A stretch of DNA of 7,645 bases from an uncultured Prevotella sp. (GTDB lineage Bacteria > Bacteroidota > Bacteroidia > Bacteroidales > Bacteroidaceae). A program made the translations under genes and the position numbers. Positions 1-5,795 of this stretch are shown here, piece by piece. The notes beneath the pieces are model-generated. The model was not told the DNA's origin. It did no database searches and saw only the letters and a list, made by a program, of their open reading frames with translations. How positions within the stretch are numbered: position 1 is the first letter of the stretch; each line of letters opens with the position of its first letter. The DNA is taken from assembly GCA_937906765.1 (NCBI GenBank), contig CALCUV010000353.1:1-7645 (forward strand), written 5' to 3'.

Positions 1-508
1 CACCGATGATAACGATAGCCTTGATACCGAGTTCGTTGCACACCTTGATACCGTTGTCGAATTGCCAAGTCTCTTCCAGTTTGGTACGACCAGAACCGAT
101 GATGTCAAAACCACCAGTGTTGCGATATTCATTGATGAGTTCGTCAGTGAATTCAAGATACTTGTGATCAACCAAACCACCAGGTCCCATCAAGAAACCA
201 TAAAGTTTGCTGTCCTTATTAAGAGACTTCACACCGTCATAAAGACCGCTAATTACGTTGTGACCACCAGGAGCTTGACCACCTGAAAGAATAATACCTA
301 CGTTGATTGCTTCGTTGTTTTCGCTTTCTGCAGCAACGAATTCAACTACGGGCATACCATAAGTATTGGGGAAAAGAGCCTTAATTTCTTCCTGATTACC
401 AACACTCTGTGTAGCTGCACCTTCTACAGCCTTTACTGCACCCTGAAGGGCCTTGGGCAACTTAGGTTGATAAGCTGCGCGCGCAATCTGCAATGCACTT
501 TTTTCCAT
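1..508 (-). CDS. pfp: Pyrophosphate--fructose-6-phosphate 1-phosphotransferase, N-terminal part (cut by window edge)
   Basis: Cytosolic glycolytic enzyme that reversibly phosphorylates fructose 6-phosphate to fructose 1,6-bisphosphate using PPi instead of ATP. The 169 visible codons start MEKSALQIARAAYQPKLPKA and carry the glycine-rich phosphofructokinase motif GGQAPGGHN at residues 76-84. Further family segments are MGPGGL (107-112) and GFDIIGSGRTK (133-143). The Q-A-P-G-G-H form, the N-terminal extension before it and the hydrophobic run IKAIVIIG at the cut are typical of the long (about 550 aa) PPi-PFK clade. The catalytic GGDD segment, whose second Asp marks PPi specificity, should begin exactly at the window edge and cannot be checked. 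The ATG at 508 is the natural start. The gene lies 37 nt downstream of the prs stop on the same strand, so the two are probably cotranscribed. About 70% of the protein is missing because of the window boundary, not through any visible damage. Confidence 0.93.
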   Translation of the reverse strand, partial: MEKSALQIARAAYQPKLPKALQGAVKAVEGAATQSVGNQEEIKALFPNTYGMPVVEFVAAESENNEAINVGIILSGGQAPGGHNVISGLYDGVKSLNKDSKLYGFLMGPGGLVDHKYLEFTDELINEYRNTGGFDIIGSGRTKLEETWQFDNGIKVCNELGIKAIVIIG

Positions 509-545
509 TTTACTTCTTGTATTATAAAAAGGTTATACGTTGTTA

Positions 546-1475
546 TTACATTAAATATTGTGAACTAATGCTCTTGTTACCCAACACGCAACGAATAGCT
601 TCGGCGATGAGCGCTGAGCAAGAAATCTGCTTCACCTTGGGGCAAGAACCACGATAAGGAATCGTGTCGGTAAACACCATTTCTTCGAGGTCGCTATCCA
701 TTACACGCTGATCAGCAGGTCCTGACATGATGCAGTGACTCGCAATTGCGCGAACGCTTGTTGCTCCATTTTCAATCATGATATTTGCAGCCTTTGTGAT
801 TGTTCCTGCTGTATCTACCATGTCATCAATAAGCACTACGTCCATTCCTTGAACGTCGCCAATGATTTGCATAGATTCAACTTCATTTGCCTTCTTACGC
901 GTCTTGTTACAAAGAACGAGGGGGCAATTAAAGTACTTAGCATAAGCTGCAGCACGCTTTGAACCACCAACATCAGGAGTGGCAATACAAAGGTTGGGGA
1001 GATTCAAACTTTGAAGGTAGGGAGCAATGATTGAAGAACCGTAAAGGTGGTCAACAGGTACGTCAAAGAATCCCTGTTCTTGGTCAGCATGAAGATCTAA
1101 AGTAATAAGACGATCAATGCCTGCAACACTAAGAATATCAGCAACCAACTTAGCACCAATACTTACACGAGGTTTGCTCTTTCTGTCTTGACGTGCCCAA
1201 CCGAAATAAGGAATAACGGCGCAAATTGTCTTTGCTGAAGCGCGCTTTGCGGCGTCAATCATGAGCAACAACTCCATAAGGTTATCGCTATTGGGGAATG
1301 TTGATTGCACGAGGAATACGTCGCGACCACGAATGGATTCTTCGTAACATACTTCAAATTCACCATCAGCGAAATAGGTAATGTCAAGATTACCAAGAGG
1401 GCAACCAAGTTCCTTACAAATTTTCTCTGCAAGATAACGTGACTTAGTGCCAGAGAACACCAAAAAGTTATTCAT
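546..1475 (-). CDS. prs: Ribose-phosphate pyrophosphokinase (PRPP synthetase)
   Basis: Makes 5-phosphoribosyl 1-pyrophosphate from ribose 5-phosphate and ATP, the entry point to purine, pyrimidine, histidine, tryptophan and NAD synthesis; cytosolic. The 309 aa fit the usual 305-320 aa of class I enzymes. Visible motifs in order: FADGE (35-39), the ATP-binding loop FGWARQDRKSKPR (91-103), the metal/catalytic segment DLHADQEQGFFD (127-138) with His129, the TPDVGG loop (166-171), the NKTRKK flexible-loop segment (190-195) with the catalytic Lys191, and the PRPP-binding signature VVLIDDMVDTAGT (213-225). All key residues are present and the frame is intact. The start MNNFLVFSGT aligns with the family N-terminus. 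It lies 89 nt downstream of the ThiE-like gene and 37 nt upstream of pfp, all on the minus strand. No clear promoter is seen in the 89-nt gap, so it may be read from upstream or from a weak local site. Confidence 0.97.
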   Translation of the reverse strand: MNNFLVFSGTKSRYLAEKICKELGCPLGNLDITYFADGEFEVCYEESIRGRDVFLVQSTFPNSDNLMELLLMIDAAKRASAKTICAVIPYFGWARQDRKSKPRVSIGAKLVADILSVAGIDRLITLDLHADQEQGFFDVPVDHLYGSSIIAPYLQSLNLPNLCIATPDVGGSKRAAAYAKYFNCPLVLCNKTRKKANEVESMQIIGDVQGMDVVLIDDMVDTAGTITKAANIMIENGATSVRAIASHCIMSGPADQRVMDSDLEEMVFTDTIPYRGSCPKVKQISCSALIAEAIRCVLGNKSISSQYLM

Positions 1476-1564
1476 AATTTGATATTTAGTATTGAAGTTT
1501 ATATCTTTATTTCTTTGTAAAATTAGGAGAGCGTTTGTAGATCTAAATACAACTCATTCTACTA

Positions 1565-2146
1565 TTAGTTTACCAAACGTCGTAATTTTCTAAAGTGGTT
1601 AATCAAATCCTTAAAGTCCTGCGTGTTATGAGGGTCAAACCTGCTCCATATTGCATCTTGGAGTATTACTCCCCCAAAACCGCAATCTACAATTTGAGCG
1701 ATGCTCTCATAATCCAGATTTCCTAACGCAAAAACCTTTTTGTCGATACCTTTTCTTATTGAAGCATCCTTCAAGATTTGCGTCAACATGTCATTTTGAG
1801 AAACATCCAATAGGACATAATCCTTATCCTTTTTTGTAGCGGACAATTCGTCTAGCGAATGACACGTACAACTCACCGAACCCTTATAACGACTAGGAAT
1901 CTCTTGATCTGGTTCACTCAAATGAATACCTTTTAGATCAAACTCATTTTGAAGGTAAAAATAATCATGCGTAACCATCAATTTGCGATACTCCTTAGGG
2001 AGTAAAGACAAGAGACGTTCGTAAAATACAGGTTCCGAATTCGGCTTATTTAGGTGAACCAATTCCAACCCTTCATCGAAAAGAGCGGTCAAGATTTGAT
2101 GCTCTTCAACGAAGAATTGAGGAGTGGACATTAATACCAATTTCAT
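1565..2146 (-). CDS. ThiE/TenI-like TIM-barrel protein (annotated by homology as thiamine phosphate synthase; activity doubtful)
   Basis: A 193-aa protein with the block order of the thiamine phosphate synthase/TenI superfamily: LVHLNKP (29-35, in place of the LQLREK-type strand), VTHDYF (58-63, in place of VND-R), GIHLSEPD (73-80), CTCHSLDEL (93-101, the S-C-H-S-x-x-E block), DYVLLD (109-114), VFALGNLD (138-145) and GFGGVILQDAIW (156-167). The canonical GPxxxTxTK segment that binds the pyrophosphate of HMP-PP is replaced by LLDVSQNDMLTQ, and AIGGI has become ALGNL. I infer either a divergent, possibly TenI-like or non-catalytic paralogue, or an enzyme with another substrate. No thiamine genes and no visible TPP riboswitch accompany it. 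Instead it heads a leftward set with prs and pfp. The start MKLVLMSTPQ is preferred over Met6 because it begins the first beta strand and sits about 22 nt downstream of a good -7 box. Confidence 0.75.
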   Translation of the reverse strand: MKLVLMSTPQFFVEEHQILTALFDEGLELVHLNKPNSEPVFYERLLSLLPKEYRKLMVTHDYFYLQNEFDLKGIHLSEPDQEIPSRYKGSVSCTCHSLDELSATKKDKDYVLLDVSQNDMLTQILKDASIRKGIDKKVFALGNLDYESIAQIVDCGFGGVILQDAIWSRFDPHNTQDFKDLINHFRKLRRLVN

Positions 2147-2168
2147 ATCACAATGCTAATTTGTTCTG

Positions 2169-2176
2169 CAAAGATA
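2169..2176 (-). promoter_or_regulatory. -7 box TATCTTTG of a Bacteroidota-type promoter for the ThiE-like gene
   Basis: On the minus strand TATCTTTG, followed by C, matches the Bacteroidota primary sigma consensus TAnnTTTG in every fixed position. It ends 22 nt upstream of the ThiE-like ATG, which would give a leader of roughly 15-20 nt. No TTTG or TTG is seen at the expected -33 distance, so the assignment rests on the -7 box and its position. Confidence 0.5.
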
Positions 2177-2359
2177 ATATATATTTAGTTTGCTTGTTTA
2201 TAATATTAAAAAAAAATAAAGGGGCACATGATTATTTATCTGTTAATTTGTCCGACAGACATCTCGTCTTACCCGTTTTTTTTACACTCCAGTTGCTAAA
2301 ATATATTAAAACTACTTATTTTTTAAAGCGTTTTATGACTGAGGTTATTATTAATATTG

Positions 2360-2367
2360 TAAATTTG
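2360..2367 (+). promoter_or_regulatory. -7 box TAAATTTG, candidate promoter of the moxR/bat locus
   Basis: TAAATTTG followed by C fits TAnnTTTG exactly and lies 67 nt before the moxR ATG, giving a predicted leader of about 60 nt. No TTTG element is present 19-21 nt upstream (the sequence there is around TATGACTGA), so the -33 part is missing or degenerate. An 11-bp direct repeat begins 1 nt after the box. Confidence 0.45.
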
Positions 2368-2410
2368 CTCGTTAATTAAGAGAAACACTCCGCATTTCAC
2401 TCGTTAATTA
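2368..2410 (+). repeat. Direct repeat CTCGTTAATTA, two copies 32 bp apart, at the presumed moxR transcription start
   Basis: CTCGTTAATTA occurs at 2368-2378 and again, identical, at 2400-2410. The 32-bp period is close to three helical turns, so both copies face the same side of the DNA. The first copy overlaps the expected transcription start of moxR and the second lies in its leader, 24 nt before the ATG. The core TTAATTA is near-palindromic. It could be a pair of operator half-sites or a leader RNA element; chance in AT-rich DNA is possible but less likely given the non-AT prefix CTCG in both copies. Confidence 0.5.
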
Positions 2411-2434
2411 GTTTCATAAACAACACTATACAAC

Positions 2435-3430
2435 ATGTCACAACAAATAGACATACGCGAATTGAACGCGTTAATCGAAAGTCAAACTGGTTTTATCACA
2501 GACTTGATGACGGGGATGAATAAAACCATTGTTGGTCAAAAGCATCTGATTAACTCCCTGTTAATTGGTCTTTTAAGTGATGGACACATTCTTTTAGAAG
2601 GTGTTCCTGGGTTGGCAAAGACACTTGCCATCAAAACACTTGCCAACTTGATTGACGCTAAGTTCAACCGTATCCAATTTACCCCTGACCTTTTGCCTTC
2701 TGACGTAATTGGTACTCAAGTTTATAGCCCTAAGAGCGAATCGTTTTCCGTGAAGCAGGGTCCCGTGTTTGCCAATTTTATTTTGGCGGACGAAATTAAC
2801 CGAGCACCCGCCAAGGTTCAGAGTGCCTTGCTTGAAGCGATGCAAGAACATCAAGTAACCATCGGCGAAAAGACCTACACTCTGCCCTCTCCTTTCCTCG
2901 TAATGGCCACTCAAAACCCCATTGAGCAAGAAGGCACATACGCTCTTCCTGAAGCACAAGTTGACCGCTTCATGATGAAAGTGTTAATTGACTTCCCCAC
3001 TCTTGAAGAGGAAAAGAAAATCATCCGTGCGCATCTTAACGATAGTTTCACCAAGGCGCTTCCCGTAGTTGACATTAAAAAGATTATTGAAGCTCGCGAA
3101 TTGGTAAAACAAATTTATTTGGACGAACGCATAGAGCAATACATTGCAGACATAGTTTTTGCAACACGTTTCCCCGAGCAATATAAGTTGAACACACTTA
3201 AGAATTATATTTCGTTCGGAGGTTCACCTCGTGCGTCAATCAATCTCGCACTTGCCGCACGCACTTGCGCCTTCATCAAGCGCCGTGGTTATGTTGTCCC
3301 TGAAGATGTAAGAGAAGTGGCACACGACGTGCTCCGTCACCGCATTGGTTTGACCTATGAGGCAGAGGCGGAAAACATTACTGCCGACAACATCATCGAT
3401 GAGATTTTGAATAAGATAGAAGTGCCCTAA
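2435..3430 (+). CDS. moxR: MoxR-family AAA+ ATPase (MoxR proper subfamily)
   Basis: Cytosolic AAA+ ATPase believed to act as a chaperone or remodeller for vWA-domain partners encoded next to it. The 331 aa match the usual 320-335 aa. Motifs in order: VGQ (33-35) at the start of the AAA core, Walker A GVPGLAKT (56-63), the MoxR insertion around FTPDLLPSDVIG (82-93), Walker B FILADEINRAP (115-125), the conserved ALLEAMQEHQVT (131-142), sensor 1 ATQNPIEQEGTYALPEAQ (158-175) followed by arginine-containing VDRF, and sensor 2 GGSPRA (262-267). All nucleotide-binding residues are present. The ATG at 2435 has no Shine-Dalgarno, only an A-rich leader. It opens the rightward moxR-DUF58-DUF4381-like-batA-batB cluster, but an unusually large 329-bp gap separates it from the next gene. 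Confidence 0.96.
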   Translation: MSQQIDIRELNALIESQTGFITDLMTGMNKTIVGQKHLINSLLIGLLSDGHILLEGVPGLAKTLAIKTLANLIDAKFNRIQFTPDLLPSDVIGTQVYSPKSESFSVKQGPVFANFILADEINRAPAKVQSALLEAMQEHQVTIGEKTYTLPSPFLVMATQNPIEQEGTYALPEAQVDRFMMKVLIDFPTLEEEKKIIRAHLNDSFTKALPVVDIKKIIEARELVKQIYLDERIEQYIADIVFATRFPEQYKLNTLKNYISFGGSPRASINLALAARTCAFIKRRGYVVPEDVREVAHDVLRHRIGLTYEAEAENITADNIIDEILNKIEVP

Positions 3431-3519
3431 AGGCATTTCCTACCACATGTTTTGCAAGAATGGGCGAGTAAGACAATTAGCATCAACGTATCCAGGAAAC
3501 ACGCATTTAATCAACTTCA

Positions 3520-3578
3520 AAATTAAGTCTCAAACATTTCAAATTATTTGAGACTTAATTTAAAATGTTTGAGACTTA
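3520..3578. repeat. Three-copy TTTGAGACTTA array making two mutually exclusive perfect stems
   Basis: TTTGAGACTTA is present on the plus strand at 3547-3557 and 3568-3578 (21 bp apart, two helical turns) and on the minus strand at 3524-3534. The inverted copy pairs perfectly with either direct copy. Stem 1 pairs 3520-3534 with 3547-3561 (15 bp, 12-nt loop). Stem 2 pairs 3524-3539 with 3563-3578 (16 bp, 23-nt loop). Because they share the left arm, only one can form. A further small stem, 3574-3579 with 3586-3591 (ACTTAG/CTAAGT), is compatible with stem 1 but not with stem 2. The array could be regulator half-sites, an RNA switch or terminator, or the remnant of a small repeat element. Confidence 0.75.
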
Positions 3579-3584
3579 GTTTTT
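3524..3584 (+). terminator. Possible terminator or attenuator downstream of moxR
   Basis: The 16-bp stem 3524-3539/3563-3578 is followed after one base by TTTTT (3580-3584), the layout of an intrinsic terminator on the plus strand. Against this, the stem has few G-C pairs, the loop is long and the T-run is short. It lies about 95 nt past the moxR stop and would limit read-through into the DUF58 gene. The competing 15-bp stem would disrupt it. Confidence 0.3.
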
Positions 3585-3598
3585 CCTAAGTTAGATAT

Positions 3599-3617
3599 AA
3601 GAATTCGGACAATTCTT
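3599..3617. repeat. Short inverted repeat AAGAATT/AATTCTT
   Basis: Perfect 7-bp arms (3599-3605 and 3611-3617) around CGGAC, followed by TT. As RNA it is a small, weak hairpin; as DNA it could be a dyad binding site. It lies between the larger repeat array and the 18-bp palindrome, so it is noted as part of that cluster. Confidence 0.35.
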
Positions 3618-3642
3618 TTGACATAACATAAAAATTGATTAC

Positions 3643-3660
3643 AAGAAGCAATTGCTTCTT
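3643..3660. promoter_or_regulatory. Perfect 18-bp palindrome, candidate operator
   Basis: AAGAAGCAATTGCTTCTT reads identically on both strands with no mismatch and no spacer. It is 100 bp upstream of the DUF58 start. A loopless perfect dyad of this length is typical of a binding site for a dimeric repressor or activator; as RNA it could only fold with a few central bases unpaired. No recognised regulator consensus is claimed. Confidence 0.5.
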
Positions 3661-3759
3661 CTCGATGCTTAAAACTTAACCCATCCCCCACTCTAAGACA
3701 CTACATACAAGCAAACTTTAATCACCCATCAAAAGTTCAATTGAAAACATTTTTCATAA

Positions 3760-4632
3760 GTGGAAGTTTCAGAACTCATTAAGCGCGTTCGACGCATTGA
3801 AATAAAAACTCGCAATCTCACGAACAATGTCTTTGCGGGTGAGTATCACTCTGCCTTCAAAGGCAGAGGTATGTCATTTGCAGAGGTGCGCGAATATCAA
3901 ATTGGTGATGATGTGCGCGACATTGACTGGAACGTAACGGCACGCACAAACCGTCCGCACATCAAGGTTTACGAAGAAGAGCGCGAATTAACAGTAATGA
4001 TGCTCGTTGACGTCTCTGGAAGTTCAAAGTTTGGAACGGAAGTCCGCACAGGGCGTGAGTTATTAACCGAAATTTCTGCCACTATAGCATTTTCGGCCCT
4101 ACAAAATAATGACAAAGTGGGGATGATTCTTTTCTCGGATAAGATTGAAAAATACATTCCACCCAAAAAGGGACGCAAACATATTTTATATATTATCAGA
4201 GAACTCCTTAACTTTACCCCTGACCACCAACAAACAAATATCAGTGTAGGTCTGGAATTCTTGATGCAGGTTCAACGCAGACATTGTATTGGATTCGTAC
4301 TCTCGGATTTCATAGATTCACCTGATTTTGAAACCCAACTTTCAATCGCTACCCATAAGCATGACGTAGTTGCGGTAAAGGTTTATGACCAACGAATGAA
4401 GGAATTGCCCAATATTGGATTAATGAATTTGCAAGATTCAGAAACAGGGCAGACTGTAATAATTGACACTTCATCCAAGAAAGTAAGAGAGATGCATAAA
4501 AAATGGTGGGATTCAGAAGCGGAAAAACACGACCGTCTGTTCAAGAAAACAAAGGTTGACTATGTTTCTATCAGCACATCTGAAGATTACGTTAAACCGC
4601 TTCAAACACTATTTAAGAACAGACACAGATAA
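3760..4632 (+). CDS. DUF58 vWA-like protein of the MoxR/Bat locus (GTG start)
   Basis: A 290-aa soluble protein with the DUF58 signature in residues 36-76 (GRGMSFAEVREYQIGDD, then RDIDWNVTAR and IKVYEEERE), leading into a vWA-like fold. The MIDAS metal-site motif DVSGS is at 84-88, a candidate MIDAS Thr is near 159 (QTNIS), and the third-loop Asp is in LSDFID (181-186). The DTSSKKVREMHKKWW block (236-250) also occurs in Bacteroidota homologues. There is no signal peptide or membrane segment, so it should be cytosolic, where MoxR acts. The start is GTG at 3760: the codon before it is an in-frame TAA, and the first internal ATG (codon 39) would cut into the conserved DUF58 motif. The N-terminus MEVSELIKRVRRIEIKTR fits the family. 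The next gene begins 42 nt downstream. Confidence 0.93.
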   Translation: MEVSELIKRVRRIEIKTRNLTNNVFAGEYHSAFKGRGMSFAEVREYQIGDDVRDIDWNVTARTNRPHIKVYEEERELTVMMLVDVSGSSKFGTEVRTGRELLTEISATIAFSALQNNDKVGMILFSDKIEKYIPPKKGRKHILYIIRELLNFTPDHQQTNISVGLEFLMQVQRRHCIGFVLSDFIDSPDFETQLSIATHKHDVVAVKVYDQRMKELPNIGLMNLQDSETGQTVIIDTSSKKVREMHKKWWDSEAEKHDRLFKKTKVDYVSISTSEDYVKPLQTLFKNRHR

Positions 4633-4674
4633 TCCTCAACCACTCATCTCACAAATAGGTTATTTCACAAAAAT

Positions 4675-5742
4675 ATGAATAGATTTCTTGTCTATACCTT
4701 ATTGCTTTTCAACGCTATATCCACTTTTTCACAAGTTATAGTTGAACAAGAGATATCACAACAAGACATACTTATTGGCGAGCAAGTGGCGCTTAAGACA
4801 ACGGTGCTTGTTGACACTGACCAAAGTGTGACATATCCTTCTTATGAAGAAAACTATTACACGAATGGGGTGGAAATTATTTCTGAGGGAAAGATAGACA
4901 CCACAATGTTGAATTCCGATAAAAGAATGCAATTGGATCGCACGTATATCCTCACTTCTTTTGATTCGGCATTCTACTCACTCCCACCCTTTTGCGTGCT
5001 TGTCGGTGATGACACCATAAGTGCAGAAAACACAATTGGTTTAAAAGTCACCTCTGTGCCTGTTGACACAACGAATGCTAATAATTTTGCAGGTCCCTAC
5101 ACCGTTGTAAGTATCCCATTTCAATGGAGTTATGAACTTTGGTTGCTCATCGTTTTAAACATTCTTTTAGTAGCACTTATTGTGTATCTCTACAAGAATG
5201 TGAAGAAAAACAAACCCGTGACCAAACGCATCATTATTACTCCCCCTACCCCTGCTCACCAACAAGCACTCGCTGATTTTGACAAGATAAAAGCAGAAAA
5301 ACCTGAAACAGAGGACGAATTAAAGATCTATTACGACAAAATCACTGACGTACTTCGTAAATACATTGAGGACCGCTTTGCGTTCAATGCCATGGAATTA
5401 ACCACGGAAGAGATTATCAACAAGTTGACACAAACAAATGATGAAACGGCGCTCCGTGAGTTAAAGGAAATTCTGACAACCGCTGACTTGGTTAAGTTTG
5501 CAAAATATCAAACGAGTATTACCGAAGCCAACAGAAGCGTTGCACTGGCCCTGGATTATGTCAACACAACACGCCTTTCAGATGCAGAACTTCCACGACC
5601 CGAAGTTAAAATTGTGACCGTCGGAGAGGTTAAACAACGCAACATCAAAATCGCCAAACTCATCTTCATCGGTTTGCTTTCCATCACCGCACTCTGCCTC
5701 TTAGGATACATCCTGACGGAAATCATTGACTATTTCTTATAA
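4675..5742 (+). CDS. DUF4381-like Bat-locus membrane protein with signal peptide and two membrane segments
   Basis: A 355-aa protein. A signal peptide covers residues 1 to about 19 (hydrophobic VYTLLLFNAIS, likely cleavage near STFSQ). A beta-rich extracytoplasmic domain runs from about 20 to 153, a membrane helix lies at about 155-173 followed by KNVKKNK (inside-positive), a cytosolic helical domain covers about 192-300, and a second helix is at about 327-349. The cytosolic part carries YYDKITDVLRKYIEDRFAFNAMELTTEE (219-246) and ADLVKFAKYQTS (270-281), which resemble the DUF4381 motifs found next to DUF58 genes in MoxR loci of other bacteria. Those proteins are much shorter with one membrane helix, so the periplasmic domain and last helix are additions in this lineage (from memory of the family). 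Position between the DUF58 gene and batA supports membership of a MoxR/Bat membrane complex. No enzymatic motif is seen. Confidence 0.85.
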   Translation: MNRFLVYTLLLFNAISTFSQVIVEQEISQQDILIGEQVALKTTVLVDTDQSVTYPSYEENYYTNGVEIISEGKIDTTMLNSDKRMQLDRTYILTSFDSAFYSLPPFCVLVGDDTISAENTIGLKVTSVPVDTTNANNFAGPYTVVSIPFQWSYELWLLIVLNILLVALIVYLYKNVKKNKPVTKRIIITPPTPAHQQALADFDKIKAEKPETEDELKIYYDKITDVLRKYIEDRFAFNAMELTTEEIINKLTQTNDETALRELKEILTTADLVKFAKYQTSITEANRSVALALDYVNTTRLSDAELPRPEVKIVTVGEVKQRNIKIAKLIFIGLLSITALCLLGYILTEIIDYFL

Positions 5743-5795
5743 TCCTAAAGCAAAGGCATAACGGATTGCCTCAATCCCTTATATATTACTGAGAT

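Larger units (their letters stand above)
2147..2434. other. AT-rich divergent intergenic region between the ThiE-like gene and moxR
   Basis: A 288-bp non-coding stretch separates the leftward set from the rightward moxR/bat locus. It holds the two -7 box candidates, an A9 tract (2208-2216), a T8 tract (2276-2283) and an 11-bp direct repeat near its right end. Homopolymer tracts of this kind can bend DNA. The only longer open frame across it is AT-rich, starts at TTG within the leftward promoter and resembles no protein, so I treat the region as regulatory. I see no convincing small RNA or riboswitch. Confidence 0.6.
3431..3759. other. Long non-coding gap inside the moxR/bat locus
   Basis: 329 bp with no credible gene. 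In order it holds a featureless lead (3431-3519), a three-copy repeat array forming alternative hairpins (3520-3591), a 7-bp hairpin (3599-3617), a perfect 18-bp palindrome (3643-3660), a C/A-rich stretch (about 3680-3735) and a 10-bp palindrome TTCAATTGAA (3736-3745) just before the GTG start. No full TAnnTTTG box is found on the plus strand. TTTTGACA at 3616-3623 resembles a -33 element, but no -7 follows at the right distance. Confidence 0.6.

Noticed and set aside
62..286. Plus-strand frame across pfp
   Set aside because: It is antisense to the conserved phosphofructokinase reading frame and has no motif.
1518..1525. TAATTTTA on the minus strand as a -7 box for prs
   Set aside because: It misses the final G of TAnnTTTG and has no -33 partner at the right distance; prs could equally be read from upstream.
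1476..1564. TPP riboswitch or other leader element near the ThiE-like gene
   Set aside because: Neither the gap after the gene nor its roughly 20-nt predicted leader has room for, or motifs of, a THI element.
2161..2379. 72-codon plus-strand frame in the divergent intergenic region
   Set aside because: It starts at TTG inside the leftward promoter, is AT-driven in composition (many K, I, L, N, F), shows no family motif and covers the moxR -7 box.
3447..3551. 34-codon plus-strand frame after moxR starting MFCKNGRVRQ
   Set aside because: Short, unlike any known protein, and it ends inside the repeat array; expected by chance.
3616..3647. TTTTGACA as a -33/-35 element of an internal promoter for the DUF58 gene
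   Set aside because: The sequence about 19-21 nt downstream is TACAAGAA, not TAnnTTTG, and no sigma70-like TATAAT follows either.
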